64,000 nucleotides of DNA, from positions 9,674,742 to 9,738,741 of the forward strand of contig CM056565.1 of NCBI GenBank assembly GCA_029721515.1, given 5' to 3'. Under the pieces are notes generated by a model. It was not told the origin of the DNA and made no database searches. It worked only from the letters and a program-made list of their open reading frames with translations. This stretch comes from Synanceia verrucosa. Its lineage: Eukaryota > Chordata > Actinopteri > Perciformes > Synanceiidae. Made by a program: the position numbers and the translations under genes. Every line of letters begins with the position of its first letter. Position 1 is the first letter of the stretch. Shown here piece by piece: positions 48,945 through 61,691 of the stretch.

Positions 48945-51900
48945 CTACCGAGTCTGCATATTTCGGAAGTCTGAAACACTGCCAGTCTGATTTTGGGAAT
49001 GTTGGTATTGCCTCTGCTGCTGCTGCTGCTGCTGCAGAATTTGCTGCGTTTGCTGCTGCTGGATGTATCCCACAGTGCTTTGCTGTGGGACATTAGTGGC
49101 GTGTAAGAACGCTGGAGTAGATCCACCGTGTACGAGTCCCTGAGCCATCTGAGGACACAAAAGAGAGTATGAACTGTCGCCAATCTAATACTTGAACCCT
49201 GAATAATATTAATAACTAGAAAAGCACTCAGAGAGCACAGTTGTAGTTGCAGCCCTCAGCTGATGTTGATGTTGTCATGTTGTGTTTTGGTCTGATGCAC
49301 CACCCTCCACCTATCTCCCAATCACCAATCAAGTCAGAAGTGTGTCAGCATCTGGGTTGCCAGCTCTGCTCTAGTTACCACAGCTGCAGCTACAAACGTG
49401 TCGGATAGATAATGTCCAATGTTATGAAACCTAAAAGACCTCGTTATGAATCTGAAAAACGTTGTGACAAAGTCCGAAATTTGTCAAGGATTTGTATAGG
49501 GGATGCCTTTGAAAGATGGAGATGGCTGAAAGCGGACGGGCAGCAGCACTCCCAATCGGCCACTCACCGCATACCCACCGCCTGGGAGCTCCACTCTCTT
49601 TACCCCATCTATCGACAGCTGTCCTCTGGCACATTTCACTCCTTCTAAGTGTCCATGGTGATGCCCAAGGCTGCTTTTATTCACTGTGACACTTTCTGTT
49701 CCTGTTGGATACTGCAGCCGAGCTGGCAACCTCTAGTCAGGGGAGAGGGAGAGGGGAGACACCGCTCTACAGTAATTTGAAAGTGATTGCAGTACCACTT
49801 TTGGCCACAATCCTACTAACCGTTCCTTTAAAGTTACCCCTGCCGCCAAAGAAGTCATGTTATCACCGGGCTTGTTTGTTTGTTTGTTGGTTTGTTGGTT
49901 TGCAAAGTAACTCAAAAAGTTCTGGACGGTTTTTGACGAAATTTTTAGGGTTGGTTGGAAGTGGCCTAACTGATTAATTTTTGGTGGTGCTGTTGAATCA
50001 AATCCTATCACACCCAAAAATTAATCAGTTTTAAGTTAGGCCACTTCCTACTGACTCTGAAAATTTCGTCAAAATCTGTCCACAACATTTTGAGTTATTT
50101 TGCAAAAGAATAAACCAACATACTAACAAATAAACACAACCCAGTGAAAACATAATCTCCTTGGTGGAGGTAATAACATGAATGCATCCATTTTCTTCCT
50201 GGTGAGAAATTATGTGCACTCAAATAAAAATAATGATGGGTAATACTTAACAAGACAAGCCAGTGTGCTGTATAAACAAAGCTTTTTCAGCTTATCATGT
50301 GAGTACCATTTATGGCACAATAATGGTTACCACACTAACTAACATACAGCTGACATACAGTAATAAATGAACATTTACTACTGTCAGTAAACACTAGGCA
50401 GCAGCTCATATTTTCCTTTCAACCATTAGTTGAACAGGCTGCTAAAGATGAATTATATTATGTATGAAGCGCAGGCAACAGAATGAATTAAAGCCACGAT
50501 ACAGTCATGTGATTGTTGTCCTTTTATGATCCATGGCTGCACAAAAGGTTCTGAGGGGACTTCCTATCAATTTTCTTTTTTTTATACAGGAAATCTCGCA
50601 AGAAGGTTCGGCTGTTCTTAAATCTAGCGTGGACGTGGTTTTTGCCTTCAGAGCCCCTCAGCTTTGGAACGACCTCCCAGAGGAGATGAGGCTGACAGAA
50701 TCAGAAATGTCTTTTAAAGTCTAATATTTATAGACTTAATTCTTAAACTTGCCTTCATGTGATGTTTTCTTTTTTATTTGTAATTATTTAATCAATATGC
50801 TTTTTTATGGTTGTATCATTGTACTGTTTTATCTGTTTGAATTGTTCATTGTTTTGTCTCTTGTCTTCTTCTGTTATTGTTTGTTAATTCCTTGTATCCT
50901 GCTTTTTCTTTGCTCACTCTGCCAAAGCACTTTGTAAACTTTCTTTTTAAAAAAGTGCTATATAAATAATAATTATTAAAATTATGTAAATAAAATCTGG
51001 GGATGATAAAGACCCTTGCCGGTTCCCCTAAAAGTTTAGGGTACTCCCGTCAGCATCATCTCTCTGTGATCTATGAGAAGGGGATTTCGTCAGGCTAATT
51101 ATCAGCTGAATTTTTTTATTGTAGTTTTTTCAAACTAATTTATACAACCTAGTATTTAGAACACATCACAGCTTCGCTACAAAGCAGAGGTTTAAAAAAA
51201 ATCCCCTGCATTGTCAGGATTACACAGTTAGTAGCTTGTTGCTGTGGCAACGAGGGATTCAGATGCAGTGTAGGGCCTATAATGATCAGCACACAGACGT
51301 ACCTGAAAGAACTGCTGGGGCTGCTGTATCTGCAGGGAGTGCTGAGAAGCCTGAGGCTGAGTCTGGTAGGCCGACTGAGACTGGTTCGCGATGAAACTGT
51401 TGTGCGGGATCATGATGGGGGACGTGAAGACCGGGGAGGGCACCAGGACGGCGTTGCAGTTGACCTGCTGCATGGAGAATGACGGGGCCATGATCTGCTG
51501 CTCCAAGGTGTATCTGTTCGGAGGGCACGACGGAGAACTTAAACAATATGGAATAATGCCACTCAAACAGACAGGAGTGTGTGTGTGTGTGTAGTACAAT
51601 GAAACGCCTCTCACATGGTTTGGGAGATACCCATGTTGCACTGGGATGGCTGCGAGGTGACGCTGCTGGTGGGGACCAGCGTCTGCATCGGCTGGTTGAG
51701 GAGCATGCTGCCGGAGATACAACATCTGTTACTGGAAGAACTTAATCTTTGCTGTGAAAAAGAAATTGTCAGGCAGAATTTCACGTTTCATGATATCAAA
51801 TCCATCGTCTCTCACCGCAGTTGTCCATCTTGGCTGAACTCGCTATCCGCGTGTCTTTGGTTTGCGTCTTGCAGAGACCTGGTGTTGGTCTGGGAGAACA

Positions 51901-52496
51901 TCATGGGGTTGCTGTAGAAGGGCATCGTCACGCTCGTGTTGGTCTGCACGGGAACGCTCCCCGACTGCGCCTGTCCGCCACGCGCTATCCTCTGCTGGAC
52001 CTGAAGATGAAACCAAGGAAACGTATGCAGCATGTCAAAACAACAGAACCCAGCAGTGACATGAAATAAACATCATGTATGCAGATGCTTCTGCATGAAA
52101 ACACATAATGAGGTTTCTGTGTGTTTTTGCCTCAAACGAGCATTGAATGCAGGCTGAGACATTGATACCACTCTACCACCTGTTGCTGCGATGTTTCAAT
52201 AACACACTGACATTAGCGGCTGAATCAATTACCTGCCTCCTGTTGCGTTGTGAAGTCGGCTGCGAGTCTTTAGTTGCTAATGACTGAAGGTGATTTGAGG
52301 CAATACAACATTTCCAAAACAGCTGCATCTTCTGACAGTGGCTGAGTGCAGCTATGTACCTGTGTCGAGGGCGAGCTGTTCTCTTTCAAGAGCGAGTGAG
52401 AAGATGAGCTGTGGGCCCCACAGGACGGTGGTTTAGGGTGGCCTGAAAGCTGCCTGATGACCCCTGACTGGCTCTGCTGGGCCGGCCTGCCTGATC

Positions 52497-52540
<44 letters not shown>

Positions 52541-55500
52541 GCCTGGCCAAAGTCATTGTGGATAGGCTGCTGTAACAACATCTTACACACACATACACAG
52601 AAAATATTAATCTATCCTTCATTTACTTCATGTAGAAGTCTACTTCCGTGATGACTCTTCTAAGAAATCCTTTATTTTAAAATGAAAAAGGCTAAAACAC
52701 ATGTCTTTTGTCATGGTATTTTCTGTTTCTGCTACATTCACATTTAGGATAGGTTGCATTGGATCTGTCATTTCTGGTTTATTGACTGTGGAAATGTACG
52801 TTTGTGTTTTAAATCACAGCTCGTCTCATGTCGTATTCACACCGGGCAGGCAGAGGCATTTTGACAGTTTGTCTTTATTGTGTAAACACTCCCAGGGTCT
52901 GTTGTCTATGCATGTCCTGGAGGTCACGTCGTGGTTAGAGCACTTGTTGGTTGAACTGGTTTGTGCTGGCCTCTTGGTGGGGCCCTTACACCATTACTGT
53001 GTTAGGTAATGTAAGCTCACCGTATGATCCTGACTTTCAACAGCTGACATGTAAATGCCTAAAGGTTTAAATTTAGGTTTCAATCTGCAGCTATGGAAAT
53101 TCAGTGCTGCGGGCCATGGATAGTTTTTTTGCTTGTATGTTTGTGTGAGTGTTACCTGGAGATTAGCGAGGTGAAGCTTCTCCTTAATGTCGTGCAGCTC
53201 CTGCTGCTGCGTCTTAATGTCAGCCTGCAGTATGCGTGTCCTCTCCTCCAGCTGTTCCTTCAGCTGGTTCATTACACAGAGCTGAGGCTGCTGTAGCTGA
53301 TACATGGGTGACGTCTGCTGCTGCTGCTGCTGTTGCTGCTGCTGCCAAAATATGATCCAAAAAGCAGTTTGGATGAGTCAAGTCTGGCATTTTTTGTACT
53401 TCAGCTGTTTATTTTTTTTCAGTAAAGTAGCATATGAGGTGCAAAGCATTAGCATGAGTCTTATCATGGCTCATTCAGGTGAATCTTCCCACTTTTTCTG
53501 TGAAATTGGTTTTACAAGTAAAAAAGAAATGATAGATATGAGTGACTTCTTAAAACTGAGCTTGGAGGCACAGATGAAATGCAGCAGCAGCGACCGTCAT
53601 AACAGTAAGATATTGTACACGAAGTGAGGAGAGGAAGGCAACAGGCAGGAGAGGCTGTCTAAGCACTCACCATTGCGGAGTGCTTGCTGCAGGTAGGAGA
53701 AACGGGGAGGCTCAGTTGGGGAATGAGGTCAAAGGAATTTTGTCTTTGTGCCAAATTCTACAGGGGAAAATGACAATGTTTTAACATTCAGCACAACCTG
53801 CAAGATGTTATTCTGTCAACTTTAGTGCAGTTGTTTCTGACTGACCATCTTGTCTGCCAAGAGACAATGTCAACTGACCTTTGAACTACTGGGTTGGAGT
53901 CTGGTTGATGTCTTCTCTGTCCCAATGGAAGCAGACTGCCAAGACGGTGTGCAGGCCTCTGTGTAGGAGTTAGCTGCTGCAAGAGAGGCAGGTCAACTGT
54001 AAACACACTTTGATAATAGCAGCCGACGATATGTTCAGTGAGATCTATACCATTGCTTTTTATTATCAAATGATAACTGTCTGCAAAGGCTGGGTGCGGT
54101 AGCGGTAAAAAATAGGAGGTCTCTATTGACGAAAACTAAATAATCACATATGATTTAAATTGGCATTAGGGTGTCAATAACAGCACAACAACGAGTGTTT
54201 TTATTTTACATATTATGCCTTTAAAAAGGTGTATTGTCAGAGTAACTATGGCTTGTCCGATGTAAAGGCAGAACGACTTATGAAATGCATTTTCTCTCTG
54301 GTTTCGTAACAACACTGCTGATTCACTAGCCCTCGAATGCTGCCTCATTCTGCCTCTGACTTAAACCCACAAACTGCAACACGGTTTTATGAATATGTCT
54401 TTTGAAACAGAGTGGATATGTGTGGGAAGACAGCAGCAGCTCGTAGACATGCAGATGGATGTGAAGTGTTTTCATGCATTAGTGGATGGGGGGGCAGAAA
54501 GTCAGAGAGAATAGAGGCAAAAAGTAAAGCCATGTAAACGTTTCATCACGGATGCATCAACACCCACATATTAAGGTGGGTGTTTTATTGATTTCTGACC
54601 TGATTGACTTCTCAGACTAACTTTTAATCAGATCTACTCACACAGTCTTGTTCTAAATTTCCAAAAAGATGACCTACCATCTCCATTATTTTTGAGCCAA
54701 TGAAAGCCTGATGCTGCACTGAACAGCGGCAGGAGTTGTATCATTTGCTGCCTTGGAAAGTCTGACCATCTACATCCCACTTTTCAGCTAAATATAAATA
54801 ACACAACAGTGCACATATTGACCTGCTATCAAGTGAGTGAGCACTTTAGGGAGCAGAGGCATGACTCACATGCGGAGTCGGACATCACTGTGTGGGAGGA
54901 CTTCCGCGAGCTGTGGGAGGATACCGAACGTGCGCCGCTGTTTCTGTCCCGCGGAGGGTCCAGTGTGGAGCACATGTCCAAGTACAGCTCCTGAGCCTGA
55001 AAACACAGAGTGGTGTTCAACACTGAAGGTCAGACCACAAATACTGACCTGATCGTCACATTCTGAGTGTATAAGAACACACAGGTCCTCTCACCTTCAC
55101 TGAAGAGGGGGCGATCTCAGGTGGAGACAGCTCTTCAAAGCCAAACGCTCTCCTCCTTTCAGCTCGCACTTCAGCATAACTGGAAAACAACATGCAGAAA
55201 AATATGTCTAGAGAGTATATCTAATATATCTTTCACCTTAATTCAAGCCCTCTCTTTGCAAATGTTGAAGTACCCCAAGATGCAACAGTCAGGCTCACCT
55301 GACAACAGTGTGAGTGCAGACAATAAACTCAGGTTTGGAGTTCCACTGGTGGTAAGTGATGTAGTAGTGAGTCTGCAACCAGATCCACTGCTGACCTTTG
55401 GTCAGGAAGCGATAGTAACAGGATTTACCCTTTCCAAACTGCATTACTGAGGAGGAGAAAAAACAGTGTAAACCTGGCTGCAACCAGTTTTTCAGGGATG

Positions 55501-58500
55501 GATTTCTGGATGTGGTGAAGAGTGAAGAGTTACTCACACTGCTTATGACACTGAGCTATAAGCTCCAAGTCATCCACATGGTAGTAATCATAGCCAGAAG
55601 TTCCAAGAACCTCAAAGGGTAAATAGCCTATGATTGGTGAAGCTCTGAAACAAAAAAACAAACATGATAATCACGTAAAAAAGGAGCAATTCTTGCTAGA
55701 AAGCCACGATGCAGACTGATAACAGAAGGATTCACACACATCTTTTACCTGTGATCTAAAAACAGGAACTTCCACTCAAGGCTGTGTCTGGATGTGAATT
55801 CATCACAAGGATCTTCGACGTTACACAAATCCTAAACAAAAAACACAATGATATAGAAACTATTGGGATTCCACCACAGAGTCTTTTTGCCAAAGTAGCT
55901 GGGAGATAAAAGTCAGCATGAAACAGGAGGAAACTGTTCCTCACTGCTTTATTCATACACAGACAATCTGAAATAGTTTTCACACAAACAATTTAAGCAG
56001 TTTAATTAGGATGTTGTGGACATTAAACCATTTGGTATAATGCTAACTATGAAACATATGTCAGAATGTCTTAAGTTTTTCTATTCTAACCATTTTGTTC
56101 ATACAGTAGTTGATGGTATCTGTCTGAGCTGTAACCTTGAACATTATATGGTGAACAGATGCTTATGAATGCAGTCTATGGGAGAAAAAACTCAGTGTTT
56201 GCAGTGGATTTGTCTGTGTCTGAGAGTCTCAGGGAAATAAAAATATTCCATGTATCATATGGTCCAGACTGAAGTGTTGCAGTCGTTCCATCTGGTGAAT
56301 CAGTGTAATCAGTGTCTTTTACATTTTGGAATAAGAAAAGGGGGAGAGGTGAAACCTTTCCAATAGATCTGTTACTTCTGGCTCTTTCCAGCACATTTGG
56401 AAGCAGGAAAAGAAATCGTAATGAAAAGGCCCGTCAGGCCTTTTATTTTTCAGACTTCCCCTAGTTCCATCTAACTTTCCTTTTGAGTTGGGAATGGATA
56501 GAGGTCAGCATTAAACCGTTACTCTGATCTGAATCGATCTCAACATTACAAGAGCTCAGAAAAGTTACAGGACTTTAATTTACTGCTTCCCAAGGGTCCA
56601 GATATCAGCTCAGAGAGCAGATGTATCCCCATGATGTAATCACTTGGAAGGTACAGGACAAGCAACAAGAAACCTCCAGACAGTTCTTGACACGATGGAG
56701 TTTGCATGGACCAAATGTGCGATCCCTCTTGTAGCACAGACCATATGATTATCTTCAGTACCGCCTCTTTTACTCCTCTGAGAGCAATGATTTCACACAC
56801 ATGCATCAAAAAACTGAGAGAGAAAGGCCCAAGATTTAAGGTCTGAGTCTCACCTTTAGGAACTGTGGAGTGACTAATCGTACAGTAGCAATGAGGCAGA
56901 CCTGCTCCTCCAGCGATGACTGCAGGCTTCTTGGTAACGTCAAATCGAGCCCGTTACAAGAAGACGTAGGCTCTAGGTGACAGAAGACACATGGGGGCAC
57001 ACAGTTGGTTGTGACATCTTTCATTTATACATTTTATTTCAATTCAATTTGTTAAATTTAAGGAAATTAGATTTATGGGCCTTAACTGCATTTAAGTGAC
57101 ACATTTAATAGATTATTTTTTTACACAAGGCGAAAATAAAAACCCTCACCATTGTTATGGAACTTGAAATCTCCGACAAACTTGACGTACTCATATACAG
57201 GCGGCTCCTTAGGGTCAATGTTACCTCTGGCGAGATGACAGCAGAATTCAATATGTGTCCCACCTGGAAAACAGCATATTCTATTTACGGTTAACTTATT
57301 CACAATAAAGCATCTTTATAACAAATTCTCTAAGTTGGTGATGAGGTGCGTCTTGGTTGTGTCAGCACAAATGTTCTTTCAGCTCCAGTCACTCTCCAAA
57401 GGAAAGGAGAAGCTAACTGGCTGAACACTTTGACCTCAACAAGAAATATTGTGTTTTTTGCAGCTACAGGAAGGTGATCTGGGATTCACATCAAGATGAC
57501 TTTTATGACAATTACACAAATATTTCTTTAAAAAAAATTTTTTTTCAAATTTTGTATGGATACACCTCTCATCTGACAATACAGAAAACAAACCTCACTA
57601 AAGAAAAAATAAAAATAAAACAAACCACAAGACAGTCCTGTTGGGAGTGGCAATCTTTCTTGTTCATTCATTGGTTCTCTCATTTTCATCCTCTGTATCC
57701 AATGTTCTTTCAATAATCTTTGTCGCTGAACCTGGCTCTGAAAGACGTCCATTTCAGCCATTTGTCCTCTTATTTGTGTTTCTTGTAGTCTTAGACGCTG
57801 TGTCCATTTTTCCATCACATAGATGTCCTTTATTATCTCCATCTAATTTTCCTGGGTGGGAAGGTCCGCTCTACCCCATTTTCTTGTGATAGCTTTTTTT
57901 TACCAGCTGTCACGAGAATTTTTACCAGGTATCTATCCCTTGCATGGACATTTTCCTCTGTGAAATTACTCTTAAAAAATAATTTTAAATTCCACATGAT
58001 TTTTTAAATTCCACATGATTCGGCACAATTTCCACGTTAAGGCAGTAATTTATCTTAGAAGCCATACAAGACAAAAGACGGATGTCTCTTTTGAAGGGTG
58101 CCAAGGAAACAATGATCGCTCTAGACTTGGATCTGTGACAGTTTGCTATTTAGGCTCCTAAGTAGAGCCAGAGACACACTGGCTCCTCACCATCTCTCTT
58201 TCTCAGAAAAGCCCAATAGTGACACAGGATTAAGGTCAGTGTCTTGAGCCCTAGATACTACCTTGCTTTGGATTACTGCGCTAACATAACAGTGATTTAA
58301 AGTCTTAACTATGATACTAAGCCAGCTCCTATTATTAGCGAAAGGGCTAATCATAGCGCTAATCAGCAATCCAATAAAGTTTGAACCCCAATTCAGCAAC
58401 TTGCTCTAAATATAAAGAGCTCAAACGTGAATGTTAACTCAACAAGACTGATGTCAAGGGTCAAGTGTTGCTGTTTTTGTGTTGTTTGTATGACAGACCT

Positions 58501-60485
58501 TTTTACACAGAGCTTTGACCTCAAATTGAAGCATGACAACACTGACTATTAGGGTGTCCACAGTATTTCTCTAACATACTGAACTTTTGACCTCCTGATA
58601 CTGAAGACAACCGGACACACAGTGTAAACTGAGAAGCTGAGCCAGACGTGAGCAGAGAGGCTGCTGGGTACTCACTGTCAAGGAAGTCAGTAGCAATGGG
58701 GTCAGTCATCAGCATGTGGGATGACAGCAGCTTATACACCTCCCCGTGTTCCCGTTCCGGGAGGAAATTCAAGATATTTTGGTCCACCATATCTGACTGA
58801 TGCAAAAGGAAAGATGACCTTTAAGCATTTTTAAGTAATTTGAGGGTCACTCAAAACCTGTACCAGTTTTTCAACCAGCGCACACAATAGTCATTATCAT
58901 TTTCATCACTCGAGTCAAGTCAAGGATCAAAATCTTCATGTGATTTCAAAGTATCTCTTGTAAATGGGAACAAAAAATGAAACAATCATGAAAAGTCAAT
59001 TTCTGACACGCCAAATATGGGTCAATTAATATGGGAAAAAGTGTAGTTTTGTCTTTTTCTAATCAAGCAGCATACATAATTTATAAATACTCAAATAAAA
59101 TATCAAAAAACATTGCAGTGTTCAGAGGGGAGAATAACATATTTCAGCTTGCTCACTTACCGGTAAATGGCCAATGAGTGAAGACACACTGTCGGATACA
59201 TATATAATGTTGCCGTCTGTAGTTAACGCTACCAAAAAACCATCAAGGGCCTGTGAGAGGAGGGAGAAATTGGGCACTTTGACAACAAAGTCATGGTGAG
59301 GTGAGAAGGCATAAATAAAATTCTGCACTTGTCTACTGCTACTACAGCATTTCCAACGCTCCTTTTAGATAAACACTTGGGAAAAGGTGTGAGCTTTAAC
59401 AATAGTGAAGACATAATTTGGGTGAAAATTTAATTCTCATCATGTCATCACAGCCCACCTCTCCATGGGCATTTCAGGGAGAGTGTTACTTTTTTGATTA
59501 ACAACATTAATCAAATGGCAACGCTTAATCGTCTTCCACAAACACATCCTCCTGAGCTTTACCTCCAGCATGAGCTGAGTGAACTCCTCATTACTGAGGA
59601 ACGAAGGCTTCCAGTCCTGTCTCACATCGCAGGTTTCATTATGTGCTGTGATGTCTGAAAAAGGCAAGGACGGGGATGAAGTGTAATAAACCTCTGCCTG
59701 TGTCTACAAGTAAAAACAATGCCAATACACTCCGTCAACATTTCTCACACTAAGACTACATGCTGTATGTATTTTCCTACCTTTCTGTTTCTGCAGGAAG
59801 TCAATCGTCCTCTGCAGTATGGTGGACTTGTCCATCTTGCGTGGATGGCCTTGACCCTGCAGCATGGTGCATAGCTCCTTGATGAGCACATTGAATTGGT
59901 CTCTTCTTTTTTTTTCAGATTTGTTACGAGATGCCCTACAGGGGTCGACACAAGGGAACAATTACAGATCATGGGAACTGCAGGTGGAAACTCATACATC
60001 ACTTTTACAAACAAAATGAGTCAAGACTGGACTGCAACTATTTCTTTCCTCTGGAGTTGGTCGAGGCAAAAAGAGACTAAAGGATGGAGGCCAAAAATAC
60101 AGCTCAAACGAATGCTAATGTTACTCCATAAGTCACAGCAACTTAAAGCTGAGCGTTTGTCAGCTTGTTTTGGATTTCCTCTGTACCCAAAAGTGATTAA
60201 TGCAGCTTTAATGAGAGAAAGGATTACCTTCGTGATTTGAGATGGCTCTTTTAATATCGACTAATCTGGAATTATAGAAAGCCGAGATATTTTTTGAACA
60301 TCTACTGTTTTTGTAATTTTGTACTGACGGAGCACAAAAAGAAACTACAAATGAATTTAGTGTAGTTATATTACTATAACAATAATATCATCATTCACTC
60401 ACATAACAAAAGTCAGACATACACACATAAACATCAACAAAATGACGAGGGACCTTTTTGCCCGGTCTTTCTCATCTTCATCCAT
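48945..60485 (-). CDS. npas2: NPAS2 (CLOCK paralogue), bHLH-PAS factor; one frameshift seen
   Basis: Twenty coding exons: 60485-60454, 59935-59781, 59654-59563, 59250-59161, 58796-58676, 57263-57150, 56972-56854, 55831-55749, 55645-55538, 55446-55299, 55179-55095, 54996-54870, 53976-53879, 53757-53671, 53341-53156, 52581-52360, 52000-51816, 51707-51615, 51513-51303 and 49148-48945. The N-terminus 'MDEDEKDRAKR' equals mammalian NPAS2. In order come bHLH (about 12-62), PAS-A (about 90-240), PAS-B (about 260-370), an 'SSRKSSHT' region, the helix 'QLKEQLEERTRILQADI', and a Gln-rich activation region. NPAS2 pairs with BMAL1 on E-boxes to drive period and cryptochrome genes. 'NSKPEFIVCTH', 'DQNILNFLPE' and 'SSCNGLD' favour NPAS2 over CLOCK. 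Phases close to 852 codons only if one extra base in the PAS-B exon (near 55620) is ignored; as printed, a stop follows at about codon 280. Confidence 0.93.
49213..49833. mobile_element. Teleost interspersed repeat with transposon-like ORF fragment
   Basis: This sequence in the last npas2 intron contains 'ctaaaagacctcgttatgaa' and 'gatgcctttgaaagatggag', which I recognise as a frequent fish repeat. A plus-strand open frame here (49412-49648) includes 'RICIGDAFERWRWLKAD', similar to a short domain found in many repeat-derived fish proteins. Its left edge (49213-49236, 'actagaaaagcactcagaga') matches the end of the palindromic MITE family, which suggests nesting. Confidence 0.55.
49834..50173. 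mobile_element. Palindromic MITE, copy 2
   Basis: It has the same architecture as 4998-5302: 'ttacccctgccgccaaagaa' on the left pairs with 'ttggtggaggtaa' on the right. The internal blocks 'gcaaagtaactcaaaaagtt' and 'ggttggaagtggcctaactg' are each present in both orientations. Non-coding, within the last npas2 intron. Confidence 0.75.
50500..50985 (+). mobile_element. 3' end of a non-LTR retrotransposon (LINE)
   Basis: A plus-strand frame around 50585-50722 encodes 'VVFAFRAPQLWNDLPEEMRL', which matches the C-terminal signature of many LINE ORF2 proteins (F-x-x-x-A-P-x-L-W-N-x-L-P). Downstream is a UTR ending in 'aaaagtgctatataaataat', a typical 3' terminus of teleost L2/Rex-like elements. 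Only the 3' end is present, consistent with 5' truncation on insertion into the last npas2 intron. Confidence 0.8.
52498..52542 (-). repeat. CAG repeat encoding polyglutamine in npas2
   Basis: Fourteen consecutive CAG codons (CTG on the plus strand) follow 'FGQA' in exon 16. All are CAG with no CAA interruption, so the tract is prone to length change. Confidence 0.95.
53315..53341 (-). repeat. CAG/CAA repeat at the start of an npas2 exon
   Basis: Nine Gln codons (one CAA) form the very beginning of exon 15, directly after the AG acceptor. The acceptor therefore reads CAG|CAG|CAG, so alternative 3-nt acceptor choice could shorten the tract by one Gln at a time. Confidence 0.85.
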
Positions 60486-60510
60486 TAAATCGTCCACGCA
60501 GCTGTTGGTG
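60454..60510 (-). other. npas2 first coding exon (5' UTR plus start)
   Basis: An acceptor 'ctgttttccag' precedes 60510. After 25 nt of leader the ATG at 60485 opens 'MDEDEKDRAKR', and the exon ends AAAAG|GTCCCT. This donor is weak, but the join into the bHLH exon restores the Arg codon exactly. A noncoding exon must lie upstream, perhaps beyond the Tc1 copy. Confidence 0.85.
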
Positions 60511-61691
60511 CTGGAAAACAGAGGGGTACAAGGTAAATGTAGTTCTGTTGGTGATTTAACAGTGTCATCAGATAATAGCTTGTTATATCTAAACTTTTGT
60601 TCTGCTGTGACATGTCAAGACATCAGACATATTCAGGATGTTAATAGAGACAAACATTTACAGCCACTATCCACTTTTAACACCATATTCTGTTGGAATA
60701 ACCCGGTAACCCAGTTGAAGCGCCTTGTTTTTTCTCCTGTATTTAACAGGTCACTGTGGCATGTAATACTACTCTATTTTGGGTTCATGCTGCCTGTGCA
60801 ACTCAAGAAGAATTATGGCAGCAAGTTTAACACATGGAATCTTATTTTCTCTATTAGAAGACACTCTTAGCCCTGTCAAAGAACAGAGGGAGAGTTTAAC
60901 CAGCAGCCAGCCTTATCAGTTTCACACAGTTCCTAGTAGCAGACATTTGCTCTCTGAGGCTAGAACAGCATGTGTGGACTTTAACATACTACAACAAGTT
61001 CATCAATGGCAATAGACATAATCATAAAATCATAAAGCTTTTGAGGTATATGTAAACTGCCTCCTACGCATAAGACTTTAACCTAATTATCACCACAAAA
61101 AAACAATTTCAAGGATCGCCTCCAGACCTCTGCTAGCTGAACATAATACTTCAATGAGGTTAGTTGGGCTTGAGTTGGGCTTAGCGGTGTGTGGTGTAAA
61201 GCTTCAGGCTCGGGTTGGGTCTATATAGCATTAGCATTAGCTTGGCAGCTTCTGGTTCAGGTTACATTTACAGATTGCAATGAGATGTCGCTTTTATCAA
61301 TAATAAGACAACACTTACATAACTGTACGTCTCTTGCCAGTACTACTATGTTACCAAGGATTTTCCTAATTGAAATAAATGCTCTATGGATGGAGGGCAC
61401 TGCATGCTGTACAGATTGTAAATGTATTATTTTTTGGCAACATAAATAAAATTGAACCGAAAACATAGGTATCAGTAATGAGGTATGATCGTATGGTACA
61501 CAGTGCAAGCAGAGGAAAAGTTCACTGTCAGAAATCAGAGGCATTCTTCAGGCATAGCGTCAGATCGTTATTAATAAAGCCACACAGTGATTCATTAAAA
61601 CGCCTTGTTAGCCTTTACAGCACTGGCTCTGACCACATCTGTGGGAAATGTTCTTTACTTTGCAGATGACACTATAAATGTATACAATATA
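60511..61691 (-). other. npas2 upstream intron or 5' region
   Basis: No coding exon recognised. It presumably belongs to the intron preceding the first coding exon; a noncoding first exon cannot be located from sequence alone. Confidence 0.4.

Noticed and set aside
52457..52651. Poly-Cys open frame on the plus strand
   Set aside because: It is the antisense of the npas2 CAG tract.
59781..59935. Degenerate bHLH loop as a sign of npas2 decay
   Set aside because: The loop 'LQGQGHPRK' is one residue longer than in mammals, but flanking DNA-contact and dimer residues are intact and I believe similar loops occur in other fish npas2, so it is probably normal.
48945..60485. Calling npas2 a pseudogene
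   Set aside because: Only one single-base lesion is visible in 2.56 kb of coding sequence, all other splice sites and frames are intact, and an assembly indel is at least as likely.
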